64,000 nt of DNA from Plasmodiophora brassicae (GCA_039704465.1 JASFAU010000009.1:620001-684000); one strand, 5' to 3'. Positions 32,836-44,550 are shown, counted from the first letter of the stretch. A program made the numbers and translations. The notes: generated by a model not told the origin, from the letters alone.

Positions 32836-35485
32836 TCATGCACAGCATCCGGCAGATCCGAAGGCACTTACATTCACTCGTTGTATTCGATGCAGATTTC
32901 TCTCAACCTGAGCAAATCTCCTTCGCGTTAGCATCGCTGGAATGATGCGATTCAGCAAGCCGCCCACGTCCGTAACTTGCAGATCCTCAGGAAGAACGTT
33001 CAGTACCGCCATCGGGTCGAGTTTGCGTGCATGACGACTGAGTAGCAGAAGGATTCGCAAGCGTAGGTCGCGATCGGCAGACGGAAGGGCGATGCTAGCC
33101 ATGTGTAAGATAGCGTTGTTGGCTTCTGCATATTGAATGGCGCCATCAACATCGTGAAGCTCATCGAAAAGCGTGCGCAAAGCCCGATCGTGAGCACCGA
33201 GACGGCGCAGAACGACAATCCTTTCGGCGTATTGATCGGACCGAAGATGTTGGAGAATAACGGCGCCGTTGTACAGACAATCCGACGAACCGAGAAACTG
33301 ATACAACTCTTCTTTTGTCGAAGGCAGCGCAGCGATCAATGCTTGAGCAAGTGCCGTGTGAGCAGCAGGATCCATGCAACGTTCTTCGCGAACCAGAAAC
33401 CGCAAATACAGCAATGGAAGGCCTGGATCGTTCAGGTTTCTTAAGAACGTGAGAACGCTCGTCCATCGCCCGTGTGCACCGGAAAGTACTCGAATAGCAT
33501 TGCTGGCATTCGTTTCCAGGCACCAAGGAGCGAATTCCAGGATCAATGGGTGGGTCGGGCCCAGTGTCGACATCAGCGCGACTGATGATTGTAAGGCCGC
33601 TTCCGTTCTTGACTCAGCCCAAACAGCAAGAGCTCGACGATGCTCGCCTTTGGACTGATGGAATAGGCCAAGTGCATCCCAGGCTTGTTTCTCCGACAGG
33701 AAGGTGAGAACATGCGACTCCAGGCAGGAATTGTGCGGAAGGAGCAGTTCCTCAAGCGAGTATGGAAGCAAGCCTGTTGGGAGGATAACAGCGATCTTCA
33801 GTAGAGTTGTGTCAATTAACAACGCATCTTCATGCGTTGCTTTGATATCTCGAGGAGGGCGTTTCGGGAACTCGCTGCTCCTGACTTCACTGGATGGACC
33901 CCTGTCTCGAAAAGCCCAAAGCCGGCTACCCAAGGTCGCCAGAGCACGTTGTACGAGAGTCTCCGTTGGGAGCGCGCATAGATCCAGTAGTCGCTGACGA
34001 GGGAAATCCAGTGTGTCAATTCGAGATCGAAGCCGTTCTTTCCCCGCTTGAACTAGATCCGTCAGAGATGAGAATGGCGACGACGATGGTGCATATGGGG
34101 ACGCTATTCGAGGATACAGGGCCAGGACATCACGCGGATTGTCAAGACGGGCAAGAGCATCGGCGAACAGCAAATGGTGAAACATAGCCGATGCGAGGCG
34201 AAGGTTAAGTGCGTTCAAAGCGGGTTTGCCAGGGTCCGATCCTAACGCTTTCACTGCAGCGTCCACACGAAGAGCGTCGACATACGAAGATATCTCTTCC
34301 TCTAACGACATCTGCTCTAGAACCGCACCATGCGTCCCAGCAGCAACGGCAGCAATGCTGGGATGCCGTTGCAAGGACACAGCCAGCGCAGACGTTTCAG
34401 AGGGGGTGTCGGCCGCAGAGAGATCGATGCACTGCACGAGTTGAGACTTGGCCACCGTGAACACCTCGATCCGCATCGCGGAAGCAATGATGGCAACAGC
34501 AAGGTCGGCACAGAAACGAACCGCATCTGGGGCATGGGTCCATGCCAACGGCATTCGTTCAGGGCATGGCATACCATCGCAGGTGACGAACAGGCCGATT
34601 CGGGAACTCGTCGAGACGAGCACCTGTCGATGCGATGGGACCAGCTCGCAGATTGGCACAACACCTTGGACCGGAATCGACGAGAACGGAACGACGTCGA
34701 TATTGCCATCGGGACGAAGCCCAAGGCGGACGTACTGAGCAGGGGCCCCAATAAAAATATCATCGTCATGCATTGTCATCGACGACGCTATAGAAGGCAG
34801 GTCGGATTCAGCAATGCCACGAAGGGATGCTTCATGAGTGAGCGTCCATGACGACCTGGCTGTTGGCGACAGCGACAGGACGTGACATCGAATTCGAGAA
34901 GGGCCGCCGCATATGACCGCTAGACGATCAGCATGGCATGCGATGGCGTACACGCGATTACCAGACCCGATCGGAACAGCATCGTCGCGTGATACCGTCA
35001 TCGTCTCGGTATCCACCGCATGCACGGCATTGCTCGCGTCGACAACAATGGCAACTGGCGCCCGTACGACAAACACCTGGGCGATCGGCGCCGCCGAGAC
35101 ATGAACCCGCCGCGATGTCGCGACATCGACAAGGTCGCCACGCGCCGTGCCAACCAGCAGCGTCCGGTTCCCATCGTCCACGTACACGCTGGTGACATCG
35201 GGCGTGTCTGGCAACTGGGCACGCCGTACCGCCAGCATCAGCGCATCACCGCGCACGATGCCACTTGCGCGACAGCACTCGGGGGCAGGAGGGCACCACA
35301 ACAGCGACGGTGTCCCCCCGCGAATCTACCCGGTACCTGCCTACAATAGTAGACCGCAAAACAACTGTCCTGTCGGCCGCTGATCCGAGAACTGCAGCCG
35401 CGATGACTTCACCGGGACAGAGCTGCGCGGGGATTCGCTGCTGCCGCCTGTTTGTGACTGTCGGCGGCTGGCCGACCCGTCGCAT
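32836..35485 (-). CDS. VPS39 / TGFBRAP1-like HOPS-CORVET tethering subunit
   Basis: These subunits tether endosomal and vacuolar membranes for fusion. A single long exon encodes about 800 residues, from the in-frame ATG at 35238 or from an upstream exon beginning at the ATG at 35485 with an about 65-nt intron at about 35290-35355. The N-terminal about 320 residues are a CNH-like beta-propeller (RTLLVGTARGDLVDV, FCADLAVAIIASAMRIEVFT). The Vps39_1 region, clathrin-heavy-chain-like helical repeats and a C-terminal Vps39_2 box (PMAVLNVLPEDLQVTDVGGL then IPAMLTRRRFAQVERNL) follow, with stop at 32836. It is nearly intronless, unlike its neighbours. VPS39 versus VPS3/TGFBRAP1 cannot be separated by eye. 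It is divergent from the DNA polymerase gene with only about 40 bp between starts. Confidence 0.8.
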
Positions 35486-35525
35486 GGAATGAGGCGGGCG
35501 ACATTAATAATAGCGCGGTCGCAGG

Positions 35526-37189
35526 ATGCCGGCGAGGAAGCGAACGAGATCGCCGGGTAGCGGCGACGACGCGGGCCCGGGCGTGTTCAGTGGGCTCGTC
35601 GTGTACCTGTCGCCACAGTTCTCGGAGGACTGGACAATGAAGCGCCGCGCGCTGATGTCCAAACAGATCGCCGTCCACGGTTTGTCACCTTGCGTCCCAC
35701 GCAGCGATGGTATTGTTGACGTCTTGCAAAGGTGGTCGCGTCGCCGAGTCGCTGTGCCCCGATGTCACTCATGTGATCATGAGCAGCCGTGCTCGTGTTA
35801 CCGATTTCGCCCCGCCACCGAAAGACGCGGTAATCGTCACGCCCGATTGGGTGTCCGACGCCCTTCGCCACAAGAGGTTGCCGAAGGTGGACCAGTTCCT
35901 CTGGAAACGTCGTGAACCGGATGCTCCGCCTAGGGCAGCACCTGAACCAACGTCGTCGTCCAGGAATCATCATGCCTTGCTGTCTCCCACATCTGCGTCT
36001 TCGTCGGCTCAGTCGCCTGACCATGAGTACGGTCTCGACGAAAGCGAAGATACACTGGAAGAGGCTGGACAGAACGCCAAGATTGTTGAGGTTCTTGGAA
36101 GCTTGGCGGCGTCGACGGCGGCGATTGGTGAGGTCTATCGGTCGCGTGCTTACGAACGCGCCCAGAAAGTCGTGGCGAAATTGCAAGTACCACTGGTAAC
36201 CGTCGAAGACGTGGATGCGCACGTTAAGAATGTCGGCGACAGTATCATGACCAAGATCAAGGAGATTATTGCGACGGGGACCTGCGCCAAGCAGCGATGG
36301 CTCGAAAGCGATGAGAGGGTGCAAGCGATGAAAGAGCTGACGTCGATTTGGGGTGTCGGCCTGAAGACGGCGAAAGAATTGTACGATCGTGGCTGCCGAA
36401 CAATTGACGACGTCCGACAAGAAGACGACGTGCCGGGCGCTGTTCGAAAGTCGTTGCAGTGGCACGACGAATTACAAGTCAGGATACCGAGAAGCGAGGT
36501 CGGACAGATATCCGAGATCGTTCGTCGTGCGTTGCAGACGCGACAGCCCCGGCTGCAAGTCATCACGTGCGGGTCGTATCGGCACGGCAACGAAACATGT
36601 GGCGATATCGACATGATTATCAGTATGCGTCTGTCAGCGTTGCATGGTCTGTTGCTTATTGGTTGTTCAGCACCGATGGAGGAAGAGGACAAGATGGATA
36701 ATCCCGCTGAAATCCTATCTACCCTCGTGGACGACCTGTCTGAGCAAGGCCTTCTGACGGATCATCTTGCGCTACCGTCCTTATCGTCGACTCACGAAAG
36801 GTCGACGTACATGGGGATTGCCCAGCTGAATCCCGATGCGCCTCATCGCCGGATCGACATCAAGATATACACGAAAGCTGACGAACCGTTCGCTTTGCTG
36901 TATTTCTCGGGGACGGGAGCTTTCGTTCGGAGCATGCGTCTGTATGCGAAGCGACATGTTAGTGCATCGTTCTGCTTTGTTGTGTTGGCCGTTCCTGAGT
37001 TGCTTTAAGGGCTATTCTCTCAGCGATCATGGGATTCGTCCTGCCAGTTATGGAGAAACGGGCAGAGAAATACTGGGGCCCAGTATTCCTTGCAAGACAG
37101 AGAAAGACATATTCGACGTGCTGGGGCTAGTTTACCTGGAGCCCAACAAGAGAGAGTACGGCGCGCTGGCACCCAAGAACGCTCAGTAA
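35526..37189 (+). CDS. Family X DNA polymerase (lambda/beta-like) with BRCT domain
   Basis: These are gap-filling polymerases of base-excision and end-joining repair. Exon 1 (MPARKRTRSPGSGDD) begins a BRCT domain; a 51-nt intron joins QIAVHG to GRVAESLCPDVTHVIMSSR and TPDWVSDALRHKRLP. After a Ser-rich linker come the 8-kDa/HhH region (IWGVGLKTAKELYDRG) and the fingers/palm with GSYRHGNETCGDIDMII, which carries the catalytic Asp pair. A 48-nt intron whose retention would keep the frame (about 36613-36660) sits just after it. HRRIDIKIY supplies the third Asp; YFSGTGAFVRSMRLYAKRH and, after a last intron, GYSLSDHGIRP and EKDIFDVLGLVYLEPNKRE complete the thumb. Stop at 37189. BRCT plus HhH favours a lambda-type enzyme. 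Confidence 0.9.
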
Positions 37190-37511
37190 AGGGAGTATTT
37201 ATAACAAGGAACTCTTACAACAGCAAGTCCTGTCTAGCATGAGTGTCGGCGCCGTCCTGAACAATGATAACCGCGTGCGCCTATGAACATCGTCGTTACC
37301 AGCCAATCGTCCCACGCCGTTGGGACACGGCAGGCATGTACGGCTAGCGTGTCTGAACAAGGCCAGTCTGCACCGTGAGCGGGTCATTGTCGCTGAGACT
37401 GTGTAGACGATGGCTTCGGAACGTGGCAGACTACGTTGCTGGGCATCGCTTCCCGCAGCACAGAATAGCTAGGCATCTCTGGAATCTATAGTCGTCGGAG
37501 AATGTACTGAT
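37190..37511. other. Convergent intergenic stretch
   Basis: This gap separates the 3' ends of the polymerase gene (plus) and the eS17 gene (minus). It should hold both 3' UTRs and terminators. No coding or RNA signal is seen. Confidence 0.5.
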
Positions 37512-37984
37512 TTACGCACGCTGCGAGCGCTGCGGACGGCCCTGGTACGCAGGAGTAGGGGACTCCACCTTCAGACCGGGGATGTCGGCGAACTTGATGG
37601 ATTCAAGCATCTCCTTGACTTCCTCGCTGACCGAAATAGACGACGTGTTGATGGCAGACTTCTCCGGCACGTAATCCAGTCGGCGTTCGCGCTCTTCCTC
37701 CTGAAGCTTCAGCGAAATGCCACGGACCGGCCCGCGTTGAATACGCTTCATCAGATGCGTCGTGTAACCGGCGATCTTGTTGCGCACGCGCTTCGACGGA
37801 ACAATGGCGACCTCATCAACGATCTTCTTGTTGATGTCGAAGTCAAGAGTCAGCTTCGAGTAGTACTTCTCGATGATGTGGCGCGAAGCGCGTTTAACGA
37901 GCTTGGTGCGAACGCGACCCTTTACGACAAAGACAATAGTCAGTCCGTCATGACCAAGCACGGGACGAACAACACGCTCACCAT
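37512..37984 (-). CDS. RPS17: 40S ribosomal protein eS17
   Basis: eS17 is a small-subunit ribosomal protein. The ATG at 37982-37984 is followed at once by a donor (gtgagcg) and an about 62-nt intron ending gtaaag. The second exon continues [60 protein letters not shown] and [11 protein letters not shown], and ends in [16 protein letters not shown] at 37512. Sequence and length (about 135 residues) match the family throughout. Placing an intron directly after the start codon is also seen at the SPCS1 gene and is common for ribosomal-protein genes of other eukaryotes. Confidence 0.95.
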
Positions 37985-38389
37985 GACTGCAGCCGACTCT
38001 GATCGATTGACGGGAACGGTTATTGCGCACGGACTCCGTAGACGGATATGTGAGGTGCCCTAATATTGGACACCTGGACGACAACGATGACGAATGTGCT
38101 GGTGCGTCGCCTGTACCCGCTCAGGGACGATGTACTATGCTTCTTCTGGAACGATGGCATGCCAGATAAGCCTCAGCTCTGGATGTGGAAGTCATTTATG
38201 CGCTCAAGATGGAGCATGCAAACGGAGGTGCGACCCCGGATCCAGCCAAAGCGCAAACTTTGGGCAACGTTCAGGAAAATGACCAACGCTCAAGGCAAAA
38301 TAAAGCGCAGGCAATCAGCAACCAGGCAGGCAACCAGGCCGTCAACCAGGGACCGCAAGCAACCATGGGCCGCCTGAATTCGGTGGCTT

Positions 38390-38545
38390 ATGACCCCAAA
38401 GTGCAAGGACTGCCACGGTCCCAAAATATGCCGTCCTGAACGCCGGAAGCAGGTCTGCAAGAAGTGTCCTGGGTATGCCATCTGTGAGCACAATCGCTGG
38501 GTGTATGGCCGTAGAGAATGCAAGTCGCGCAAGTGGAGCCGCTGA
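38390..38545 (+). CDS. CxxC/ICEHNR-repeat protein (short, possible frameshift upstream)
   Basis: From the ATG at 38390 the frame reads MTPKCKDCHGPKICRPERRK, then QVCKKCPGYAICEHNRWVYG and a basic end, 51 residues in all. The repeated CKxC-x-G-x-x-I-C-E-H-x-R pattern is a zinc-binding repeat widespread in protists and algae, often in longer proteins. Immediately upstream, in the next frame, an open Gln/Asn-rich stretch starts at 38212 (MEHANGGATPDPAKAQTLGN) and runs to the same place, so the gene may be longer with a splice or a one-base frameshift at about 38395-38405. The function of the repeat is not established; nucleic-acid binding is often supposed. Confidence 0.45.
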   Translation: MTPKCKDCHGPKICRPERRKQVCKKCPGYAICEHNRWVYGRRECKSRKWSR

Positions 38546-38812
38546 AACAGACAATACTCCTATTTGACAAGCGAGACATGTGTCCTGCGCACCTGTCCAG
38601 GAACAGCGATTTTCCGCTGCTTGTACCGCGGTCTGATATCATTGTATAAACGGATCCGTGTGCAACCACGTGCATGGAGTTTTTGTCGCCCTACGAATTT
38701 GGAGCAGAACGTAGTCCATGCATGTAGGCATTAATAACCGTCGGGGGCGTCTTTCGCTCGATGAAGGTGCCACCCTGGGATCGTCGCGTCGGCACAACTA
38801 TGCGCACTCGGC

Positions 38813-38884
38813 GGCCCTTTGGTTTAGTGGCATAATATCCCGTTCGGGTCGGGATGGTCCCGCGTTCGATTCGCGGAAGGGCCC
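38813..38884 (+). tRNA. tRNA-Pro (anticodon CGG)
   Basis: A 72-nt cloverleaf folds by eye. The 7-bp acceptor stem is ggccctt/aagggcc with discriminator c, the short D arm contains tagtggcat, the anticodon stem is tcccg/cggga with loop ttcgggt (anticodon CGG), and the T stem is ccgcg/cgcgg with loop ttcgatt. No CCA is encoded and there is no intron. It sits about 200 bp upstream of the ACAD11-like start. Confidence 0.93.
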
Positions 38885-39089
38885 ACGACACATCCCTTTT
38901 GCTATATCCATTGAACACAAGTCCAAGCGGCTACTGTATGCGCGCTCAATGGGATTCGTCGAAAACGTCACACGCCTTGCTGTTTTGCCAGTTTGGTCAT
39001 CGACTCATCGCGACGATATCAAGAGGGCACGGGGACGCGGCGGAGTTCCATTCGAACACCTTGTCCGTCTCGTTCCATATAACGACTTG

Positions 39090-42000
39090 ATGCAGGAGAC
39101 CCGTCCCGTACCGGACGCTCTCGGCGTCGACGTTGGTCGACTTGTCGCATACCTCGTCGACCAGGGTGTGATTAGTCAGGAAAGGTCGTCCTCCCCGAGC
39201 TTGACGCAGTTCGTGCATGGGCAGAGGTTTGATTCGCGACACCGTCCTGAGTGGCTGCCTTTTGTGACGTACTTCCCGAATCCGTTCAGCAATCCGACCT
39301 ATCTGCTGGTAACTGGAGCGGGAGCCGAACTCGTTATTCGACGGAAGCCTCCGGGCAAACTTCTTCAGTCTGCTCATGCCGTCGAACGTGAATATCGAAT
39401 CATGAAAGCCCTTCAGGGGTCGAACGTTCCTGTTCCCAACGTGTTGCACTTATGCACCGACCCGTCGGTTATCGGGTCCGTATTCTTCGTCATGGAATAC
39501 GTCCGTGGTCGAATCTTCAAAGATCCGGCCCTGCCAACCCTCTCGGTTTGCATCCTGCTCGGTGGCATTGCACCCTTATTCCATTGACGGCTCCTTGTGT
39601 TTGCAGCGCGACTCCCGATTCGCGGTATATGCCGACCTGCTTCGAGTTCTCTGCAACCTGCACTCCTTTGACTATCGAGCAGCTGGGCTGAGCGACTTCG
39701 GACCCGACCCAACAACGTATGTGTATCCTGTGTTGTGTCAAGCGAACAAAGGTCTTACGCCATTAAAGTTACATGCGCCGACAGGTTCATACATGGACCC
39801 GTCAGGTATGCTGGCATGCGGAAAGTCGTCGCATACTCGCATACGTTAATATACTCGTTTGACAGTACCAAGCTTCTAAAACCAGCGAAATCCCAGATGT
39901 TGACGAGCTCATCAATATCTTGAACGACAAATTACCACAGCGCTCTGATGAATCCGAGTGCTCTATCGTGCATGGTAAGCTTTCCACTGTGCCGTTGTGG
40001 TACCTGGTACCGGGGCATGACGTTCCGTGTGCAGGTGACTTTCGGCTGGATAACTGTATTCTGCATCCTACAGAGGATCGGTGGGCTCGTGCTCTATATT
40101 CACTAAGGTCGTCTAACGGTTCGCATCCCCCGACAGTATCATAGCGATCCTTGACTGGGAGCTATGCACACTGGGCCCATCGATATGCGACATTTCCTAT
40201 TTGTGTCTCATGTACCATATGCCCAAATCCCCGTTTGTCCCTTCGATTCAGGTTTCAGGCTGGTTTTGTACGTTAAACCGCGGCTTATCTTGACTGGTAG
40301 GGTCGATGGGGTCCCCAGTATGGCATTCCCTCAGAGTCCGACCTGCTATATGCATATCTTCGCCTAACGGGCAGACCATTTGATCAGCAACTTTTTAACG
40401 CATGCTCGGCATTGGCATGCTTTCGGTTGGCAGCTATCTGTCAAGGGTATATCATGTTCGCACGTTTCGCACACGGTTTTTCGTGACGTTTCCGATTAGT
40501 GTCTTGAAGAGAAGCATCCAAGGAAATGCATCCTCCGCGCATGCGACGACTGTCGGGGAACTGTGTCCCGTTCTTGCACGCCTTGGTATTGCGGTTGGAC
40601 GTCGTACGACGATGTTGGCTACTGAACAGCGGAAAGATCATCTCCCACCGCAGCTGGAGCCGTTTCGTAAGTGTTTTTCTTCACGCTTCTTTGAACTTCG
40701 TTCCCGGCTGCTGCAGTTTATGGATGAAGTCATTTACCCTGCCGAGGCGGTGTACGAGCGACAGCAGCAGGGGTCGACTGACCGGTGGAGTGTCCCTCCT
40801 GTTATGGAAACGCTCAAGGCCGAAGCTCGTAAGCGCGGGCTTTGGAACTTGTTCCTTACCATCAAGAACGATAGAAATCCGCAGCCTCTGACGAACGTGG
40901 AATACGCACCGCTATGTGAAATCATGGGACGGTCGATCCTACTTGCACCGGAAGCGTGCAACAGCAGTGCACCCGATACCGGCAACATGGAGCTCCTTGC
41001 TCTGTATGGGACGCCAGAACAGAAATCGCAGTGGCTCGAACCGCTTCTCAATGGATCGATTCGATCCTGCTTTGGCATGACTGAGCCGCATGTCGCCAGC
41101 AGCGATGCGACGCAGGTCCATTGCTCAATCCGAAAGGCAAGCGGTCCATTGATGTCAGACCCATTTCTGCATTCGGTAATGAATGCTGCCTTTTTATAGG
41201 AGGGTGACAGCTGGGTGCTTAACGGGAGCAAATGGTGGACCTCCGGTGCAATGCATCCGTCGTGTCGCCTTTTGATCGTCATGGGCAAGACTGAACCACT
41301 TCACACCGACCGCTGGAAGCAGCAGTCGATTGTTCTCGTCCCAATTGACACTCCTGGTGTACATGTTGTCCGGCACCTTTCCGTGTTTGGCTACGACGAC
41401 GCTCCTGAAGGTAATGCGCTTACATGCTGCTCGTTGAAGTCGATGTACCAATTGCATTCAGGTCATGCTGAGATACGCCTCGTTAACGTTCGCGTTCCGC
41501 TGAGCAGTCTTATCGGACGAGTCGGGCAAGGTTTCGAGATCTCGCAGGTCCTCTTTCCTATCGCTCGGCTATTTGATCATGTGGGCCTGAAATGACGAGT
41601 TGTCGGCAGGCACGGTTAGGTCCGGGACGTATTCATCATTGTATGCGAGCTATTGGCGCTGGGGAAAGGGCCCTGGAACTGATGTGCCGTCGAGCCAAAG
41701 GTTTGGAAGCTGGCTTGCGGCCTAATCACACCCGACCGACCATGTCATTGGGCAGTTCGATCTGCGTTCGGGAAGCGCTTCTCTGCCATGGACGCGGTCC
41801 AGCAAGATATCGCGTCCTGCCGAATCGAGATCGACCAGTGTCGCTCCCTCATCCTCACCGCCGCATCCGTAATGGACGCGAACGGTAACAAGAGCGCGCG
41901 TCATCTCCTAGCGGAAGTGAAGGTCACGGTCCCGACCTCCATCCTCAATGTTGTCGATCGCGCTATCCAACTGCACGGTGCTGCTGGCGTCAGCCAAGAC

Positions 42001-42158
42001 ACCGTCCTAGCTCGTTTATGGTAGCCACCAACCAACGACATTCAGGGCGGTTCTGAACGCCAGCGATGCGCAGGGCTGCGTTACGGTGCCTGCGAATCGC
42101 GGATGGCCCAGATGCTGTTCACAGGTTAGGACACACTACAGGGCCCAGCTGGATCTGA
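39090..42158 (+). CDS. ACAD10/11-type fused phosphotransferase / acyl-CoA dehydrogenase
   Basis: Animal ACAD10/11 proteins degrade 4-hydroxy fatty acids: the kinase part phosphorylates the hydroxyl and the dehydrogenase part eliminates it. The N-terminal APH-type kinase has [34 protein letters not shown], then across introns [12 protein letters not shown] (catalytic Asp loop) and LDWELCTLG (DFG-like). From about 40615 the dehydrogenase follows: [88 protein letters not shown] and [14 protein letters not shown] 50-nt intron with donor gtttat (42014-42063) restores the conserved [12 protein letters not shown] end, stop at 42158. About ten introns. The start could instead be the in-frame ATG at 38949. 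Confidence 0.85.
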
Positions 42159-42382
42159 ACTGTTTGTCGTCATCGCAGGGTTGCAATTGGTAAGCAGGAA
42201 CTACTGCAGTGCCGATTGTGAGACACCAGGGACGGCATTGAGCACGCCATTGAATACGAACCCATTGTTCGACACCACGTGCATAGCGGACGAGGCAGAT
42301 TCTTAATCCAGGTTCGCGTAGTTGAAGTGCATAGGTGGGCGCGTGCCTCCATTTGCGTATAGCAAGGTATCGGGCCGCCATC

Positions 42383-43869
42383 ATGGATGCGCGTCTGGAA
42401 GCGCCTCGTTCCCCCACCCGGACGCGAAAGCGCACCGTGTCCGGTTCGATTGACATGACGAAGCTTGCCAAGGAGGAACCGAACGTATTTGATGATATGC
42501 TTGGCATCTCGTCCGCCCAGAAACCATCCCCGGCACAGTCGCCCGACGCGCTCGGGTTCCCGTCGCTGCCGCGACAAGCAGCGCCTCACCCATCCCCTCC
42601 GCCGACGTTCGACATCTTCTCGCAGCCGCAGGCACCGTCCAGCGAATTCGACATCTTCCAACAACCTGCCCCCGCTCAACAGCCCGTGCCCTTTGCCAAG
42701 CAGCCCGAATCCCCGTTCGACGTTTTCAGTCAGGCACCCCAACAGACGCAAGCTCAAACGCTGAACGTACCGACGTCCCGAATGAGAACGTTTACGTCGG
42801 CACCGGCGGCTGCACCATCGTTTGGCTTACCACGAAATTCGGCACCTGCTGTCAAGGAGGATCCCGACGCTGAAAGCGATGACGAAGACGACGACGACGA
42901 CGACGACGACGGGAGCGAAGATGTCGGCGACGATGAGACAAAGGCGAACCTGGTACAGGGCGGTGCCGAGGAGAAAGGCAAGAAAGCGCGACCGGTTGCA
43001 CAACCGCCGTCCCATCTGTCGGTTCGTCCGCCACCCCAGCACAATCGGGCCATGTCACAGGACCAGGGCATGGCCGCGCAGCTGAAGGAAGGCGAGTGGA
43101 TCCAGGAGTTCGACGCGCTGAAGCTGATGAAGGAGGGCACGTCGTTCCTGAAGTACGGCCAGTGGGGCATCCCCCATTTCCGCCCGTTCCGCCTGTCGCA
43201 GGACAACACGAAGATCATCTGGTCGTCGAAGAACAAGTCGAAGGAGTCGACGCAGATCGAGATCCACAGGATCAGGAAGATCATCACCGGCCAGCAGACG
43301 AAAACGTTCCAGAGGCAGGCCGCCCCCGAACTGGCGCGCGCCTCCTTCTCCATCATCTACGACAACGACAAGACGCTGGACGTCGTCGCGAAGAACCACA
43401 CAGACCACAGCGTCTGGGTCCAAGGCCTGCAGGCGCTGATCGAGGCCGCCCAGAATAACGAGGTACAGGGCATCGCGTCTGCCTCGTGCCGCGCTGACAG
43501 TGTCGCCGTATACAGCTGGAAGACCAGAAGGAGCTGATCATTCGTCTGAAGATGATGAAACCGGACCCGAAGGTAGTCGAGTCGAATCGCGCCAAGCGCC
43601 CGCCGTACCCGAGGGACAAGGCGGTCAGGGACCTGCAAGGCCTGCAGAAGATCTACAACCGGCTGCAGGCGCAGGCAGAGTCGCCCAAGATGGCCAGCTG
43701 CGACGAGTACGAGCTGGTCAACGGGAAGCTGCCGCCGCTGGCCAAGCAACTCGACGCGATCTCCGCCAAGATCGACGTGGACGACCTGGTCGACGTCGAC
43801 TTCATGCTGTGGCAGGCGTCGATCGAGATCGAATCCATATCCAACGTCATGTCCGCCCTGAAGATTTGA
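42383..43869 (+). CDS. PH-domain protein (PRAF/PLC-type PH)
   Basis: Two exons separated by an about 53-nt intron (about 43462-43514) encode about 480 residues from the ATG at 42383. The N-terminal about 220 residues are disordered, rich in Pro/Gln/Ser with repeated FDIF and FDVF motifs (resembling clathrin-adaptor DxF-type peptides) and an Asp/Glu run (about 42880-42930). A PH domain follows: LKLMKEGTSFLKYGQWGIPH, FRPFRLSQDNTKIIWSSKNK, IRKIITGQQTKTFQRQ and ASFSIIYDNDKTLDVVAKNH, the form found in plant PRAF and some PLC proteins. The second exon is helical (KAVRDLQGLQKIYNRLQAQA), probably coiled coil. It is likely a phosphoinositide-binding adaptor at membranes. Confidence 0.75.
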
Positions 43870-43961
43870 CGTTTCAGTCACTTTAGCAAAGCATAAAAGT
43901 GTCCCCACAGCATGTAGTACGCGAGATTCGCAAGGTCGATATATCGGGTACCCACCCAGTG

Positions 43962-44550
43962 ATGACGAAGGTGCCGGGCGGCGACTCGTCTCGTCGTCAG
44001 CCGGATACGGTGCAACTCCCGGTGGTGACGCGGCCCGCTCGCGGTGACGTCGACTGGATCGCGAAATCACGCGCCAACATCGCCGTCCCGTCGCCCGACC
44101 ACGTCTACTTCGGCCACGCCGCCCTGGGCGTCTGGCTGCCGTCGCTCTTCATCAAGTTCGAGGATGACGGCGAGGACACCACGGTCGGGCGTCGCGACAC
44201 CCTGCACTGAATCAGACTATCGTAACGGCGGCGTTTGGTGTCAGTCTTTGGCGCAGAGAAGTGCCGAACGCCGAGCGTACAAAGTCGCCGGTAGCCAGCA
44301 CCGTTTGAACAGCATCACAGTGCTGTTCGAGCGTGCCAGGTTCAACAAGAAAGCAGGTGGGGCCCCCGCGCGTTCTGACCCGGCGCCTCGACTAACACGA
44401 GCCCCAGAAATCATAGGCAGGCCCAGGGCGCGGGAGCCGCACAGGACGCCAGGCGCCGATGAGCAGCAGGAGCTGCCGCCGATCATGCTGCAGGACATTG
44501 TCCAGAGGATCAAGGGCCAGGGCCAGCGCGCACGACGCACGGCACGATGA
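43962..44550 (+). CDS. Hypothetical protein, three exons
   Basis: The model starts at the ATG at 43962 (MTKVPGGDSSRRQPDTVQLP). Exon 1 includes DVDWIAKSRANIAVPSPDHV and YFGHAALGVWLPSLFIKFED, then an about 80-nt intron. Exon 2 runs RSAERRAYKVAGSQHRLNSI with VLFERARFNKKA. An about 50-nt intron then leads to EIIGRPRAREPHRTPGADEQ and a basic end, stop at 44548-44550. Both introns are GT-AG and all junctions keep one frame, giving about 150 residues. There is no signal peptide or membrane helix. No family is recognised. Confidence 0.5.

Noticed and set aside
35587..36465. 292-codon minus-strand frame over the polymerase gene
   Set aside because: No homology, and the plus strand carries BRCT and polymerase X motifs across the same bases.
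42019..42158. Frameshift at the end of the ACAD11-like gene
   Set aside because: Using the donor at 42014 (gtttat) rather than 42021 joins LA to the conserved IADGPDAVH end in frame, so no frameshift is required.
42827..43058. Val- or Arg-rich minus-strand frames
   Set aside because: Produced by the Asp/Glu codon run (gac repeats) of the PH-domain gene on the plus strand.
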